Source: a virus | Virus record (IMG/VR): IMGVR_UViG_3300030106_005039 | Span: 1 to 35,671 of that record | DNA: 35,671 bases | Direction: 5' to 3' (one strand) | In this document: positions 1 to 7,077 of the stretch, piece by piece | Layout of the letters: the number at the start of each line of letters is the position of its first letter | Position numbering within the stretch: the first letter of the stretch is position 1 | Notes under the pieces: model-generated | Databases searched by the model: none | Told to the model about the DNA's origin: nothing | Seen by the model: the letters and a program-made list of their open reading frames with translations, nothing else | Translations under genes and position numbers: made by a program

Positions 1-1
1 C

Positions 2-109
2 GATAACGTCGAGATAACTGATGCAGAAGTGGAGGATGATGGGGAAATCATGGGGGACTTAGTACACCAAGCAACAGCAGAGTTCTTTAACAACTCAGTT
101 GTTAACTGA
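2..109 (+). CDS. 3' end of a CDS cut by the window edge
   Basis: Reading from base 2 gives 35 sense codons and a TGA, with no start in the window, so this is the C-terminal end of a gene that begins to the left. The visible residues are acidic (a DAEVEDDGE stretch) and end in NNSVVN. That last stretch is encoded by the first copy of the 19-bp palindrome at 87-105, so the repeat is part of the coding sequence here. It precedes the ATPase/vWA module in the same direction. Too little is visible to name a family. Calling it coding rests on the open frame and on the palindrome marking a gene end at two other sites. Confidence 0.6.
   Translation, partial: DNVEITDAEVEDDGEIMGDLVHQATAEFFNNSVVN
87..105. 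repeat. 19-bp perfect palindrome, copy 1
   Basis: TTAACAACTCAGTTGTTAA: two 9-nt arms around a single central base. It covers the end of the upstream partial gene. Copies 2 and 3 (1136-1154, 2361-2379) have G instead of C at the centre, which is the same sequence read on the other strand. The one-base centre suits a dimeric protein-binding site better than an RNA loop. Confidence 0.8.
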
Positions 110-128
110 TTAACATAAAAAATAATTC

Positions 129-156
129 TTGCATTACTATAATAATGCATTATAAT
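129..156 (+). promoter_or_regulatory. Promoter with internal inverted repeat
   Basis: A -10 box TATAAT (151-156) lies 16 nt downstream of a weak -35-like TTGCAT (129-134). The spacer carries the inverted repeat TGCATTA (130-136) / TAATGCA (143-149), which is placed like an operator between the two boxes. The first gene of the ATPase/vWA module starts at 186, about 23 nt after the expected transcription start. The -10 box is consensus but the -35 box is poor, so activity or a need for an activator is inference. Confidence 0.5.
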
Positions 157-185
157 ATATAATAATAAAACAAATAAACTAAATA

Positions 186-1133
186 ATGAATACAATAAAC
201 CAATACAACGATAAAGAAATCAAAGCAGGTCTTGCTAAAAGTGAGATCCTTACAGTGTTAAATAATACTGTCCAAGTTACTTGGGCAGGTAGTAAACCGA
301 CAGGCTTTAGTGCCACCCTTAAAGGGAAGACTAAAGAAGTGGTTAAGGATACCAATGCTAAGAAAGGGAGAGTGAGAGCTTCAGCTACAGTTCTTGAGAC
401 TCGTAACAACTCTCTTGGCAAGATGCTTAGTGTCGTGCAACAGGCTCAGATGAACTATAAGATAGGCACACATCCAAGCGATGTGCGTGGGGTACGTATT
501 GTATCCACTGACAAGGTTGCTGAGATGCAAGCAATGATTGATGATATGTCAAGACAACTCGATGATCTACGAGTGGATGCTTTGAGAGAGTGGGATACCA
601 TACGTGCTGAATCAATCGAAGGGTTAGGCGATAACATCCATGAGGTCAACGTACCTCACAATGGCGAGGAGTTCTTAGGAGAATTCAAGATCGCTGTATC
701 ATGGTCGGCTGCACCGATGGCAATCAAGAAGGGTACTATCTTCGATGGTATGACAGAGGAGGTAGCTAACAAAGTGATTGCTCAATCTGAGAAGACACGC
801 ATCGATGTCATGGCAAGGAACCATTCCAAAGTATTGGAACCTGCTATGAAGAAACTTAAAGAAGCTATTAAGAAAGTGACTAAGGGTGAGCGTCTCCATC
901 AGAAGACATTCGATGAATTGAAAGAAGCCTCTGCAGAGTTGAAGGAATTGAACTGGTTCGAGTTCGATGTCATCAATGATATTGTCAGGGATCTTCAAGA
1001 GGTCGGCAGCATCCAACGTGATCACTTAGGCAAGACAGGATCAGCGACAAGAAAGCTCGCTGCTACTGCAATCGAGGACGTGTACAACCAAGCAGAACGT
1101 ACAGCTAGTAGGCTCGCTGTCTGTGGACTCTAA
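186..1133 (+). CDS. DUF3150-like helical protein, first gene of MoxR/vWA module
   Basis: A 315-residue soluble protein. It has a short N-terminal region (about 20-80) and then mostly charged helices, including probable coiled-coil stretches at about 112-150 and 215-265. There is no signal peptide, membrane segment or enzyme motif. It directly precedes a MoxR-type ATPase and a vWA protein. In many phages and plasmids a DUF3150 protein occupies this position, and the general pattern (conserved Trp near the N terminus, long helical C terminus) fits. I assign DUF3150 mainly from context, so it is tentative. No Shine-Dalgarno sequence is evident; the leader is A-rich. The gene ends 2 bp before palindrome copy 2. 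A likely role is partner or adaptor of the ATPase, which is inference. Confidence 0.75.
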   Translation: MNTINQYNDKEIKAGLAKSEILTVLNNTVQVTWAGSKPTGFSATLKGKTKEVVKDTNAKKGRVRASATVLETRNNSLGKMLSVVQQAQMNYKIGTHPSDVRGVRIVSTDKVAEMQAMIDDMSRQLDDLRVDALREWDTIRAESIEGLGDNIHEVNVPHNGEEFLGEFKIAVSWSAAPMAIKKGTIFDGMTEEVANKVIAQSEKTRIDVMARNHSKVLEPAMKKLKEAIKKVTKGERLHQKTFDELKEASAELKELNWFEFDVINDIVRDLQEVGSIQRDHLGKTGSATRKLAATAIEDVYNQAERTASRLAVCGL

Positions 1134-1135
1134 TC

Positions 1136-1174
1136 TTAACAACTGAGTTGTTAACTAAACCATTAACTAAAAAA
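1136..1174 (+). repeat. 39-bp direct repeat containing palindrome copy 2
   Basis: Bases 1136-1154 are the 19-bp palindrome TTAACAACTGAGTTGTTAA. The next 20 bp (CTAAACCATTAACTAAAAAA) are identical to those after copy 3, giving a 39-bp perfect direct repeat with 2361-2399. It fills the gap between the DUF3150-like gene and the ATPase gene. Confidence 0.9.
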
Positions 1175-1188
1175 CTAAATAAAATAAA

Positions 1189-2364
1189 ATGAATACCGAA
1201 ACACCAGAAATCAAATTCAGCGACGTACAAACACAAGCTGAGATCGTATACTCATCAGGAGACTCAGTAATGATTCTCTTGGGATCAGGAGGTACAGGCA
1301 AGACAGCTCTTGCCAATGCCTCAGTAACTAAGGCTATCGCTAAACTCTACGGAGTTACCGATGAAACTGTAAAGGTGTACAAGTGTAACTACACTGGTGC
1401 ATCACCTCTTGAGATCACAGGTTATGGGGTCTTGAAGAAGGGTGCGAATGGTGAGGATCTCATGTCATTCTCAGAGCCAGAGGGTATACCGACGGCAGCA
1501 CTTCTTGAGAGACTTGGCATGGAAGATACTCCTTGCTTGCTAGTCTTCGATGAGATGCCAGAGTGGGCAGCCGATACAAGATCGTTGGTACGTAGTACTA
1601 TCGATCCAGATGGTGAGTCTAAGATTGGCTCGCATAGGCTTGGTGAGAATGTCAAGATACTCGTGACAGGTAACCGACGTGAGGATGGATCACGCTCTGC
1701 AGTACTGGATGCCCCGATAGTGAATCGTGGTAATCAGTTTATATTAAAAGCAGATATCAACTCATGGTTGAGTTGGGCATCTGAGTTTGCGTGGAGTAAG
1801 TTCTCACCAGTCGTTGAGTACCTACAGTTCAACGCTAAGTTGGAGAATGGTAACCGCTTCGCTCCATCTATCCCACAGCCTTGGGATGGGTCACCACATC
1901 CAACTCCGAGATCATGGGCGAGTGCTGCTAAACAGATCAGCTATATTGAGAACAACCTTGAGCTTAGTAAGTCTGAGTTCAACAAGCATCTCAAGCTGAC
2001 ACTGCAATCTAAGGTCGGTGACACTACAGCTCGTGATTGTATCGCATACATCAACAGCTCAACAGGTCTGCTCGATGACCTTGATGCTGTACGTAAAGGT
2101 GACATGGACTTATCAGATAAACCTACTGATCAGTTCAAGATGATTCACGCTGCACTACGGATCATGGACTATGAGCTGACTGACCTTGAGAGTCGAGGCA
2201 GGGACAGAGGAACGGCTGTGTCTGCAGGTGATGTAGATTGGTTCGTTGATAGATTCCTACTACCCGCTACCAAGGAGATTGCGAGAGCAGGATATCATGC
2301 AGCGATCAACGTAGGCATCCCATTGAAAGAGCATCCTAAGAATGCAGAACTGAAAGGACTTTAA
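1189..2364 (+). CDS. MoxR-type AAA+ ATPase
   Basis: A 391-residue AAA+ ATPase. It has Walker A GSGGTGKT (32-39), Walker B LLVFDE (117-122), sensor 1-like TGN (160-162) and a candidate arginine finger in NR (179-180), all in the usual order. The C-terminal half is helical, as in MoxR lid domains. MoxR ATPases typically act with a vWA protein to remodel a target or insert a metal cofactor, and here a vWA gene follows 44 bp downstream. It is a cytoplasmic ATP-driven remodelling enzyme; the substrate is unknown. The start is the ATG at 1189, after an A-rich leader and the 39-bp repeat. The stop lies inside palindrome copy 3. The ATPase call is firm; MoxR affiliation comes from the motif spacing and the neighbour. 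Confidence 0.88.
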   Translation: MNTETPEIKFSDVQTQAEIVYSSGDSVMILLGSGGTGKTALANASVTKAIAKLYGVTDETVKVYKCNYTGASPLEITGYGVLKKGANGEDLMSFSEPEGIPTAALLERLGMEDTPCLLVFDEMPEWAADTRSLVRSTIDPDGESKIGSHRLGENVKILVTGNRREDGSRSAVLDAPIVNRGNQFILKADINSWLSWASEFAWSKFSPVVEYLQFNAKLENGNRFAPSIPQPWDGSPHPTPRSWASAAKQISYIENNLELSKSEFNKHLKLTLQSKVGDTTARDCIAYINSSTGLLDDLDAVRKGDMDLSDKPTDQFKMIHAALRIMDYELTDLESRGRDRGTAVSAGDVDWFVDRFLLPATKEIARAGYHAAINVGIPLKEHPKNAELKGL

Positions 2365-2399
2365 CAACTGAGTTGTTAACTAAACCATTAACTAAAAAA
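2361..2399 (+). repeat. 39-bp direct repeat containing palindrome copy 3
   Basis: The palindrome TTAACAACTGAGTTGTTAA (2361-2379) overlaps the TAA stop of the ATPase gene (2362-2364) and continues into the same 20-bp tail as copy 2. Identity over 39 bp in a non-coding spacer, more than 1.2 kb from copy 2, suggests a conserved cis-element or a recent duplication. Confidence 0.9.
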
Positions 2400-2408
2400 T
2401 AGAATACT

Positions 2409-3962
2409 ATGATACCAAATATAGAAGACATACAAGAAGGCGATCCGATTGTGTTTGATCACTACGGAGACAGCACACTAGCCAAAGCATTTCGTAGGCT
2501 AGAGACAACTGAAGAGTTATACCCTTACTACAGTGCCTTGACACTACTCAAATGGGTATGGACATATCAGACTCCATATGGACAGACGGATGGTAGATAC
2601 CTACGGCTCAATCCGTATGGTGTATTAGATAAGATAGAACAGACCAGTGATCCAGTTGGATTCCTTGCATTCCTACTAGCTCACGAATCAGGTCATGTGA
2701 TGTTGGGTATATCCAGACTCTTCAAGTTGATGGGTACTATACCAGAAGATGATGCCCCCGCTCATGTGCTGAATGAGTTCATGAAGCGTAAGCGTCTAGT
2801 CAACATCGCTGCTGACCATGCAGATAATCTACTCATACTCAAACAGAATGCGAAGCTGTTACCGATGATCGAAGGGTCATGCTGTGACATCCGATTTGAT
2901 AACATGAGTACGGAGAATATTGTCATCGAGCTTGCTAAAGACGAGAACAATGGACAATCTAAAATGGACGATGAGCAGGGAGCAGAGGACGATGATCAAC
3001 AGGATGGTGATGATGAGCAGCAGGAAGGTGATGATAATCCACAGCCATCTGACGAAGGCGACGAGCCATGCGATGAGGATGCCGACACTAATCAAGATAC
3101 AAGTGAATCAGATAGTGATGGCGATAGCACTGATGAGGGTGATGGTGACGGAGATCAAGAGGGTGATGCTACAGGAGGCACACCTAAACCAACCGACAAA
3201 GAAATCTTAGGTGATGATTGGGTCGGGCAGGGTGCTGATGATTTACCTGACGAGCCGCACCTTGAGGAGGGCGAGACACTTGAGGAGGTGCTTGAGGAGA
3301 TTGACCAGATCTCAGATCAGGTGATCAAGCAAGCTGAGTTTGCATCGACATCAAGTGACATGGGCTTGAGTGACACCATGAGAAGTGTCAAGGATCAGAA
3401 GTCACAGCGGTCATACATGGATTGGAAAAAGTATGTCATGGAATGGAACACCGCTCGTGTTGCTGACGGATGGACTCGACCATTCAACGCACCGATCTTC
3501 AACGCAACCAATGGGCTATGTACTGCAGGTCGTGGTCGTGATGGTTGCGGTACAATCGTCTACGTCATCGACAGTAGTTGGTCGATGGATGAACAACTGA
3601 CATCTGATCTATTGATCCTTGCACAAGAGTTCCTTGATAATATGAGACCTGAGAAGATGGTCATCCTATCTGTATCCTCTCAGGTGCGAGACGTGTATGA
3701 GTTATACTCAGGTGATCAAGCTCCAACTAAAATCAAAGTCGGTGGTGGTACAAGATTCCATCCCGCATTCGAGTGGGTCAAAGAGAACGAACCATTCTGT
3801 GATGGGCTAGTGTACTTAACTGATGGTTATAGTAATGATCTAAGGAACTTACAAGAGCAGCCTTATCCAGTGCTATGGGTATCATACGGATTAGAATCTA
3901 AACACTACACAATCGGTGAGGCAATCGATGCTGCGCCAAGCAACGCAGGTATCGCTGCATAA
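2409..3962 (+). CDS. Metallopeptidase-like plus vWA domain protein (DUF2201-like)
   Basis: A 517-residue protein with two domains. The N-terminal part carries a zinc-metallopeptidase-like HESGH motif (92-96) and a downstream N-I-A-A-D-H (132-137), the arrangement of the DUF2201 putative metallopeptidase domain. A very acidic linker of Asp, Glu, Gln and Gly (about 186-256) follows. The C-terminal vWA domain keeps a complete MIDAS metal site: DSSWS (388-392), Thr448 in GGGT, and Asp472 in LTDG. DUF2201 proteins are commonly paired with MoxR ATPases, as here. I infer that it is the substrate-binding and possibly proteolytic partner of the ATPase at 1189-2364. The linker's low complexity produces spurious ORFs in other frames. 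Target and peptidase activity are unproven. Confidence 0.88.
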   Translation: MIPNIEDIQEGDPIVFDHYGDSTLAKAFRRLETTEELYPYYSALTLLKWVWTYQTPYGQTDGRYLRLNPYGVLDKIEQTSDPVGFLAFLLAHESGHVMLGISRLFKLMGTIPEDDAPAHVLNEFMKRKRLVNIAADHADNLLILKQNAKLLPMIEGSCCDIRFDNMSTENIVIELAKDENNGQSKMDDEQGAEDDDQQDGDDEQQEGDDNPQPSDEGDEPCDEDADTNQDTSESDSDGDSTDEGDGDGDQEGDATGGTPKPTDKEILGDDWVGQGADDLPDEPHLEEGETLEEVLEEIDQISDQVIKQAEFASTSSDMGLSDTMRSVKDQKSQRSYMDWKKYVMEWNTARVADGWTRPFNAPIFNATNGLCTAGRGRDGCGTIVYVIDSSWSMDEQLTSDLLILAQEFLDNMRPEKMVILSVSSQVRDVYELYSGDQAPTKIKVGGGTRFHPAFEWVKENEPFCDGLVYLTDGYSNDLRNLQEQPYPVLWVSYGLESKHYTIGEAIDAAPSNAGIAA

Positions 3963-3988
3963 CAAATATAAAAACTAGATAAGAAGAT

Positions 3989-4504
3989 ATGAAAAAACTA
4001 ATACAACAATACATACAACAAAGTGAAGTTGATAATTTAGTTAGACAACACCTTGATGCCTACGATAATGGTGACGAGTATTATGTTAAACTATTCTGCG
4101 CTTCAGAAAGACATCTCGTTGAATACAAAGTGAGAGAGTGGGTTAAGGACATAGTGGACAGTCAGAAAATATATACTAACGATAAGTATCAAGTCGCTGT
4201 TACTGATGACCCCTCATCGGATGTCATCCACCTCTCAATCAAGAGGCATGATCGTGGGGTCATGAAAGACTGGCGAGACTTTCAAGAGATCAAGAATCAG
4301 TTAGTCGGGGAAGAGAATGAGGGCGTTGAATTGTACCCCGCAGAAAGTCGGCTAGTAGATTCTGCAAACCAGTATCACATATGGGTTGTCAGAGATCCGT
4401 CTTTCAAATTCAACTTTGGGTATAAGGAAAGATATGTCACCGACAAACCTTTCGGTAATGCTAAACAAAGAACAATTAAAACCAATAATATAAAAACCAA
4501 ATAA
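3989..4504 (+). CDS. DUF7694-like phage protein
   Basis: A 171-residue soluble protein. The segment at about 90-150 has the pattern I associate with DUF7694: a D-W-R-x-F-Q-x-I-K-N-Q-L-V-G core, then VELYPAESRLVDSANQYHIW. That family occurs mostly in phages and has no known function. The first 60 residues are helical and charged and do not match the core. The tail is Lys/Asn-rich. It lies 26 bp after the vWA gene in the same direction and may be co-transcribed, but nothing links it functionally to that module. Family assignment is from memory of the motif. Confidence 0.75.
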   Translation: MKKLIQQYIQQSEVDNLVRQHLDAYDNGDEYYVKLFCASERHLVEYKVREWVKDIVDSQKIYTNDKYQVAVTDDPSSDVIHLSIKRHDRGVMKDWRDFQEIKNQLVGEENEGVELYPAESRLVDSANQYHIWVVRDPSFKFNFGYKERYVTDKPFGNAKQRTIKTNNIKTK

Positions 4505-4522
4505 CATAAAGGAGGAAACAAA

Positions 4523-4627
4523 ATGATGATTATAGCAGGAATAATTATATGGCTATTCTTAATAGTACTAGTACTTAAATTCTTTGCAGCCGCTACAGAA
4601 AGGAGAGACAAAGATGAGCGAAGATAA
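4523..4627 (+). CDS. 34-residue single-span membrane peptide
   Basis: A small ORF starting MMIIAGIIIWLF. Residues 3-24 form one hydrophobic helix, followed by a charged tail (ATERRDKDERR), which suggests an inner-membrane peptide with a cytoplasmic tail. It has one of the clearest ribosome-binding sites in this region, AAAGGAGG at 4508-4515, 7 nt before the ATG. Its 3' end overlaps the next gene by 14 nt, which suggests translational coupling. The function is unknown; phage membrane peptides of this size can be holin-like, superinfection-exclusion or host-takeover factors, none of which can be chosen here. Confidence 0.65.
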   Translation: MMIIAGIIIWLFLIVLVLKFFAAATERRDKDERR

Positions 4628-5231
4628 CTCAATCCCTTTTCTTAAAGGTCTTGAAGCAAAAGCGTGTGAATATCTTAGCAGAGCAAACGCTATACGTAAT
4701 TCATTTAAACTGGATCATATCGACTGGCGTAGATTTGAAAGAGCGGGACAGACACTTAGCCAGTACTACTTTGCTTACGATAATTTAGAATCAGATGAAG
4801 AGCGAGAGACTGTACGTTTATACACGAGACAAATCATAGCCGCTATGGATCACATGGGGGAACACCAAGAGGTAATCAATGAACGTGTAAATGAAATAAA
4901 CAAAAAGAAAGAACAAGCTATAAGGGAAAAGCAAGAGAAGAAAGAACAAGAAGCGTTAGATAAGAAACTAAAAGAGGAGCGGGAGGAACAAGATCGCAAG
5001 CAGTGGGAGAGGTGCTATAAAGATAAACCTAAGTATGAGGATAAATATTCTCTACTCATGCCCCTTAACATGGTCTCCCAATATCGTGAGCAGAATCATA
5101 AGTTCTGCACCAACACGGAACCGCCCGATGAATCATTGGATGTTGAAAGAATATATGAGTATGGAATGTCTTGTTCCTACACTCCATCAACAAGACCAAA
5201 CTACTTCAGAAATCTAAAAACAATAACTTAA
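4614..5231 (+). CDS. Coiled-coil protein of unknown function
   Basis: A 205-residue protein. I chose the ATG at 4614 because AAAGGAG (4599-4605) sits 8 nt upstream; an in-frame ATG at 4584 lacks such a site. Residues about 95-150 form a strongly charged helix (runs of KKKEQ, EKQEKKEQEA and EEREEQDRKQWE), a likely coiled coil. The flanking parts look globular and are rich in aromatic residues and Tyr. There is no signal peptide or enzyme motif. It overlaps the membrane peptide upstream, so the two are probably translated together. I do not recognise a family. Confidence 0.7.
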   Translation: MSEDNSIPFLKGLEAKACEYLSRANAIRNSFKLDHIDWRRFERAGQTLSQYYFAYDNLESDEERETVRLYTRQIIAAMDHMGEHQEVINERVNEINKKKEQAIREKQEKKEQEALDKKLKEEREEQDRKQWERCYKDKPKYEDKYSLLMPLNMVSQYREQNHKFCTNTEPPDESLDVERIYEYGMSCSYTPSTRPNYFRNLKTIT

Positions 5232-5242
5232 AAATAAAATAA

Positions 5243-5584
5243 ATGACCACATACACACACGACTACAGCATTATGTTTAGTGTCACGACTACACATAAAG
5301 ATCCTTGGGATGTGTCCGAAGACGGACTAACATCAGCACTAGTACAGCGGATACACAACATCGCTGATTCGGAAACGATGAGCGAAGCTATTGAACATGT
5401 TGAGACCATAACGCATGTAGATAACCCAAGCCAGAACACTAACTTCCATATCATAGCAGCACTCGGAAATATAGAATGGGATCTGAAGTTCCTTGCAACA
5501 GGATCAATGTACAGAGAAGAAAAGAAAGATATACTCGAAAGGTTATCCGAAGTTAAAGAACAAATAAGCAAAATATATAGATGA
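5243..5584 (+). CDS. Small hypothetical phage protein
   Basis: A 113-residue acidic protein with no recognised family. It begins with a probable beta region (TTYTHDYSIMFSVTTTHKDPW) and ends in an amphipathic charged helix. It starts 11 bp after the previous gene in an A-rich leader without an obvious Shine-Dalgarno sequence. Its TGA overlaps the next ATG (ATGA at 5581-5584), typical of coupled phage genes. Confidence 0.6.
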   Translation: MTTYTHDYSIMFSVTTTHKDPWDVSEDGLTSALVQRIHNIADSETMSEAIEHVETITHVDNPSQNTNFHIIAALGNIEWDLKFLATGSMYREEKKDILERLSEVKEQISKIYR

Positions 5585-5805
5585 AAATTGATTGGGAGGA
5601 AAAGTATAGAGAGCTTGAACTACACTTAATCAAGATGCGTATGCGATGCTCTGGCTATAGAGCAGCAGTAGAGCATGCACTGAAATGGTTACAAGAAGAA
5701 GAGGCTGACAACATACACCCCGCAACAAACATAACCCACTTAACTGAACAGGCGACGTGGGATAAAATAAAAACTAAAAAACATAATAAAGAAAATGGCA
5801 ACTAA
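5581..5805 (+). CDS. Small helical hypothetical protein
   Basis: A 74-residue charged, helical protein (about residues 4-45), followed by a Lys/Asn-rich tail. It shares a 4-nt ATGA overlap with the gene before and an 11-nt overlap with the gene after. The heptad-like N terminus could form a short coiled coil. No family is recognised. Confidence 0.55.
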   Translation: MKIDWEEKYRELELHLIKMRMRCSGYRAAVEHALKWLQEEEADNIHPATNITHLTEQATWDKIKTKKHNKENGN

Positions 5806-6169
5806 ACTAGAGAAACAAATAACAAGAGAAGCAGAGATCAATGGAACCATGTACCATGTATCATTGACACCTGACCCTGAACCATCAATCACTTTCCGTG
5901 AGAAGGGGACAAGGGGCAAGGGTACATCGCTCCCTCTTAAATCATTATTAAAGGAACCAACTAAGTTAGATGAACCTATCAAGCCTAAGAGTATTGGCGA
6001 GGTTTATATGACTGCGGCTGAAGTGAAATCTAAAGTCGCTGTATCAAACAGGGATTACAAAGAGAAGGTAGCTGTACTTGCTGCAATCGATGACATGATC
6101 AAGCTCGCTGAATGGGAAGCCAACAAGAACGAACCTGATACTGCAATAATAGAAAACCAAAATGAGTAA
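5795..6169 (+). CDS. Hypothetical protein
   Basis: A 124-residue basic-to-neutral protein. The first 35 residues resemble a small beta sheet (EINGTMYHVSLTPDPEPSITFRE), the centre is Pro/Lys-rich, and residues about 70-112 form a helix. It overlaps the previous gene by 11 nt. It is the last gene before a near-consensus promoter at 6182-6210. No family or catalytic motif is recognised. Confidence 0.6.
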   Translation: MATKLEKQITREAEINGTMYHVSLTPDPEPSITFREKGTRGKGTSLPLKSLLKEPTKLDEPIKPKSIGEVYMTAAEVKSKVAVSNRDYKEKVAVLAAIDDMIKLAEWEANKNEPDTAIIENQNE

Positions 6170-6181
6170 TCATTTATTTGT

Positions 6182-6210
6182 TTGACCCATACATTTATAT
6201 CAATTATAAT
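6182..6210 (+). promoter_or_regulatory. Near-consensus sigma-70-type promoter
   Basis: TTGACC (6182-6187), a 17-nt spacer, and TATAAT (6205-6210). This matches 11 of 12 consensus positions with ideal spacing. The expected start is near 6217, only about 6 nt before the ATG at 6223, so the transcript would be nearly leaderless. A 10-bp palindrome AATTATAATT (6202-6211) overlaps the -10 box. Confidence 0.6.
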
Positions 6211-6222
6211 TGGATATCCAAA

Positions 6223-6405
6223 ATGAATATAATAAGACAGATCCAACCCAAAGGCGCTCCTATTATTATAGATGCACAGACGGATGATGAAGGAAACATC
6301 CTAAAAGAAACAGTAAGAATTTTCCCCATCCTCCCAACAGATCCTCCTCTTATAGGGGAGGGTCTGCCTTTTAACATCTCAGACCAATACAAACCAACAG
6401 AATGA
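6223..6405 (+). CDS. 60-residue hypothetical protein
   Basis: A short protein rich in Ile and Pro (KGAPIIID, FPILPTDPPLIGEG), probably a small beta fold. I start it at the ATG at 6223. The frame is open from a TTG at 6178, but that start lies upstream of the promoter at 6182-6210 and would not be on its transcript. No Shine-Dalgarno sequence is seen. Its stop overlaps the start of the DnaA-like gene (ATGA at 6402-6405). Function unknown. Confidence 0.55.
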   Translation: MNIIRQIQPKGAPIIIDAQTDDEGNILKETVRIFPILPTDPPLIGEGLPFNISDQYKPTE

Positions 6406-6707
6406 AACTAGTAAAAAAAGTAGAACCACAAACAGTACTTAACGCCATTACAGATCTATCGGGATTTACTTCTGATGACCTATCGTCCGATGTATCGGGA
6501 GGTACAATCGCTGACTGGAGACACTTAGGAATGTACATAGCGAAACAGTACGGCATCCCGTTGAAGACAATCGGTGCAATGTTTGGCAGACATTTTAGTA
6601 CTGTCTCATCTGCAGAACGCAAAGTGAAGTCTTTGCTTCAGCATGAAGAAGTGAGTAGTGCTATTGATAAAATAAAAGCTAAAGTTGAAAACACACAGGA
6701 AGAGTAA
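6402..6707 (+). CDS. Stand-alone DnaA domain IV-like DNA-binding protein
   Basis: A 101-residue protein. Residues about 38-80 match the C-terminal DNA-binding domain of DnaA (Bac_DnaA_C): W-R-H-L-G-M-Y-I-A-K-Q-Y-G-I-P, then L-K-T-I-G-A-M-F-G, then R-H-F-S-T-V-S-S-A at 63-71, corresponding to the R-D-H-T-T-V recognition helix. The AAA+ part of DnaA is missing, so it cannot act as a full initiator. It could bind DnaA boxes or related sites to control replication or transcription, or compete with host DnaA; both are inference. It is coupled to the preceding small gene by a 4-nt overlap, downstream of a strong promoter. The N-terminal 35 residues are unassigned. Confidence 0.8.
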   Translation: MKLVKKVEPQTVLNAITDLSGFTSDDLSSDVSGGTIADWRHLGMYIAKQYGIPLKTIGAMFGRHFSTVSSAERKVKSLLQHEEVSSAIDKIKAKVENTQEE

Positions 6708-6708
6708 G

Positions 6709-6924
6709 ATGTTTATTAAAAAATATTGTAAGCCTGACCGACCTCCTTTTGAGAGGATACTAATGACACAATCTGATGAGCCGATTCCAAACTACCATGT
6801 GTATGGTGAACGTGATAAGCAAAGCCCAACGACATTGTATTGGGGAACGAATCGTGCAGATGCTGAATCGACATATGATTCTTTAATGCATCGCTACATG
6901 TTTCAGATGAAGGCTACTTTTTAA
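6709..6924 (+). CDS. 71-residue hypothetical protein
   Basis: The ATG at 6709 is preceded by AGGAAGAG, a plausible ribosome-binding site inside the end of the DnaA-like gene, so I prefer it to an upstream in-frame ATG at 6685. The protein is rich in Pro, Tyr and Arg and has a helical C terminus (NRADAESTYDSLMHRYMFQM). No family is recognised. Confidence 0.55.
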   Translation: MFIKKYCKPDRPPFERILMTQSDEPIPNYHVYGERDKQSPTTLYWGTNRADAESTYDSLMHRYMFQMKATF

Positions 6925-7001
6925 TGAAGAAAATTTTATCGCTCCGTCGATACGCTGACATGATAGATGAAAGGTTTGTAGGTATTCCCCTTTCGTCTTG
7001 A
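6924..7001 (+). CDS. Possible 25-residue peptide
   Basis: The ORF overlaps the previous stop (TAATG) and encodes a short basic peptide beginning MKKILSLRRYADMID. It ends 22 bp before the terminator hairpin. Only its coupled start and position at the end of the operon support it. Confidence 0.25.
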   Translation: MKKILSLRRYADMIDERFVGIPLSS

Positions 7002-7022
7002 TTGTCTTTTACCAAAACAACG

Positions 7023-7067
7023 CCCCGTCCTTACGAGTTTCTCATATTATTTATCGTAGGGGCGGGG
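7023..7067 (+). terminator. Terminator hairpin between convergent operons
   Basis: CCCCGTCCTTACG (7023-7035) pairs with CGTAGGGGCGGGG (7055-7067) over 13 bp in + strand RNA, including two G-U wobbles, with a 19-nt loop. The same sites would be A-C mismatches in - strand RNA, so the hairpin favours the rightward transcript. The 3' tract (TTAGTTGTATCT) is only moderately U-rich; on the other strand a TTGTTTT tract follows, so weak action on the late operon is possible. Confidence 0.7.
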
Positions 7068-7077
7068 TTAGTTGTAT

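Noticed and set aside
2920-3210. A + strand ORF in another frame of the vWA gene.
   Set aside because: It is the out-of-frame reading of the acidic low-complexity linker.
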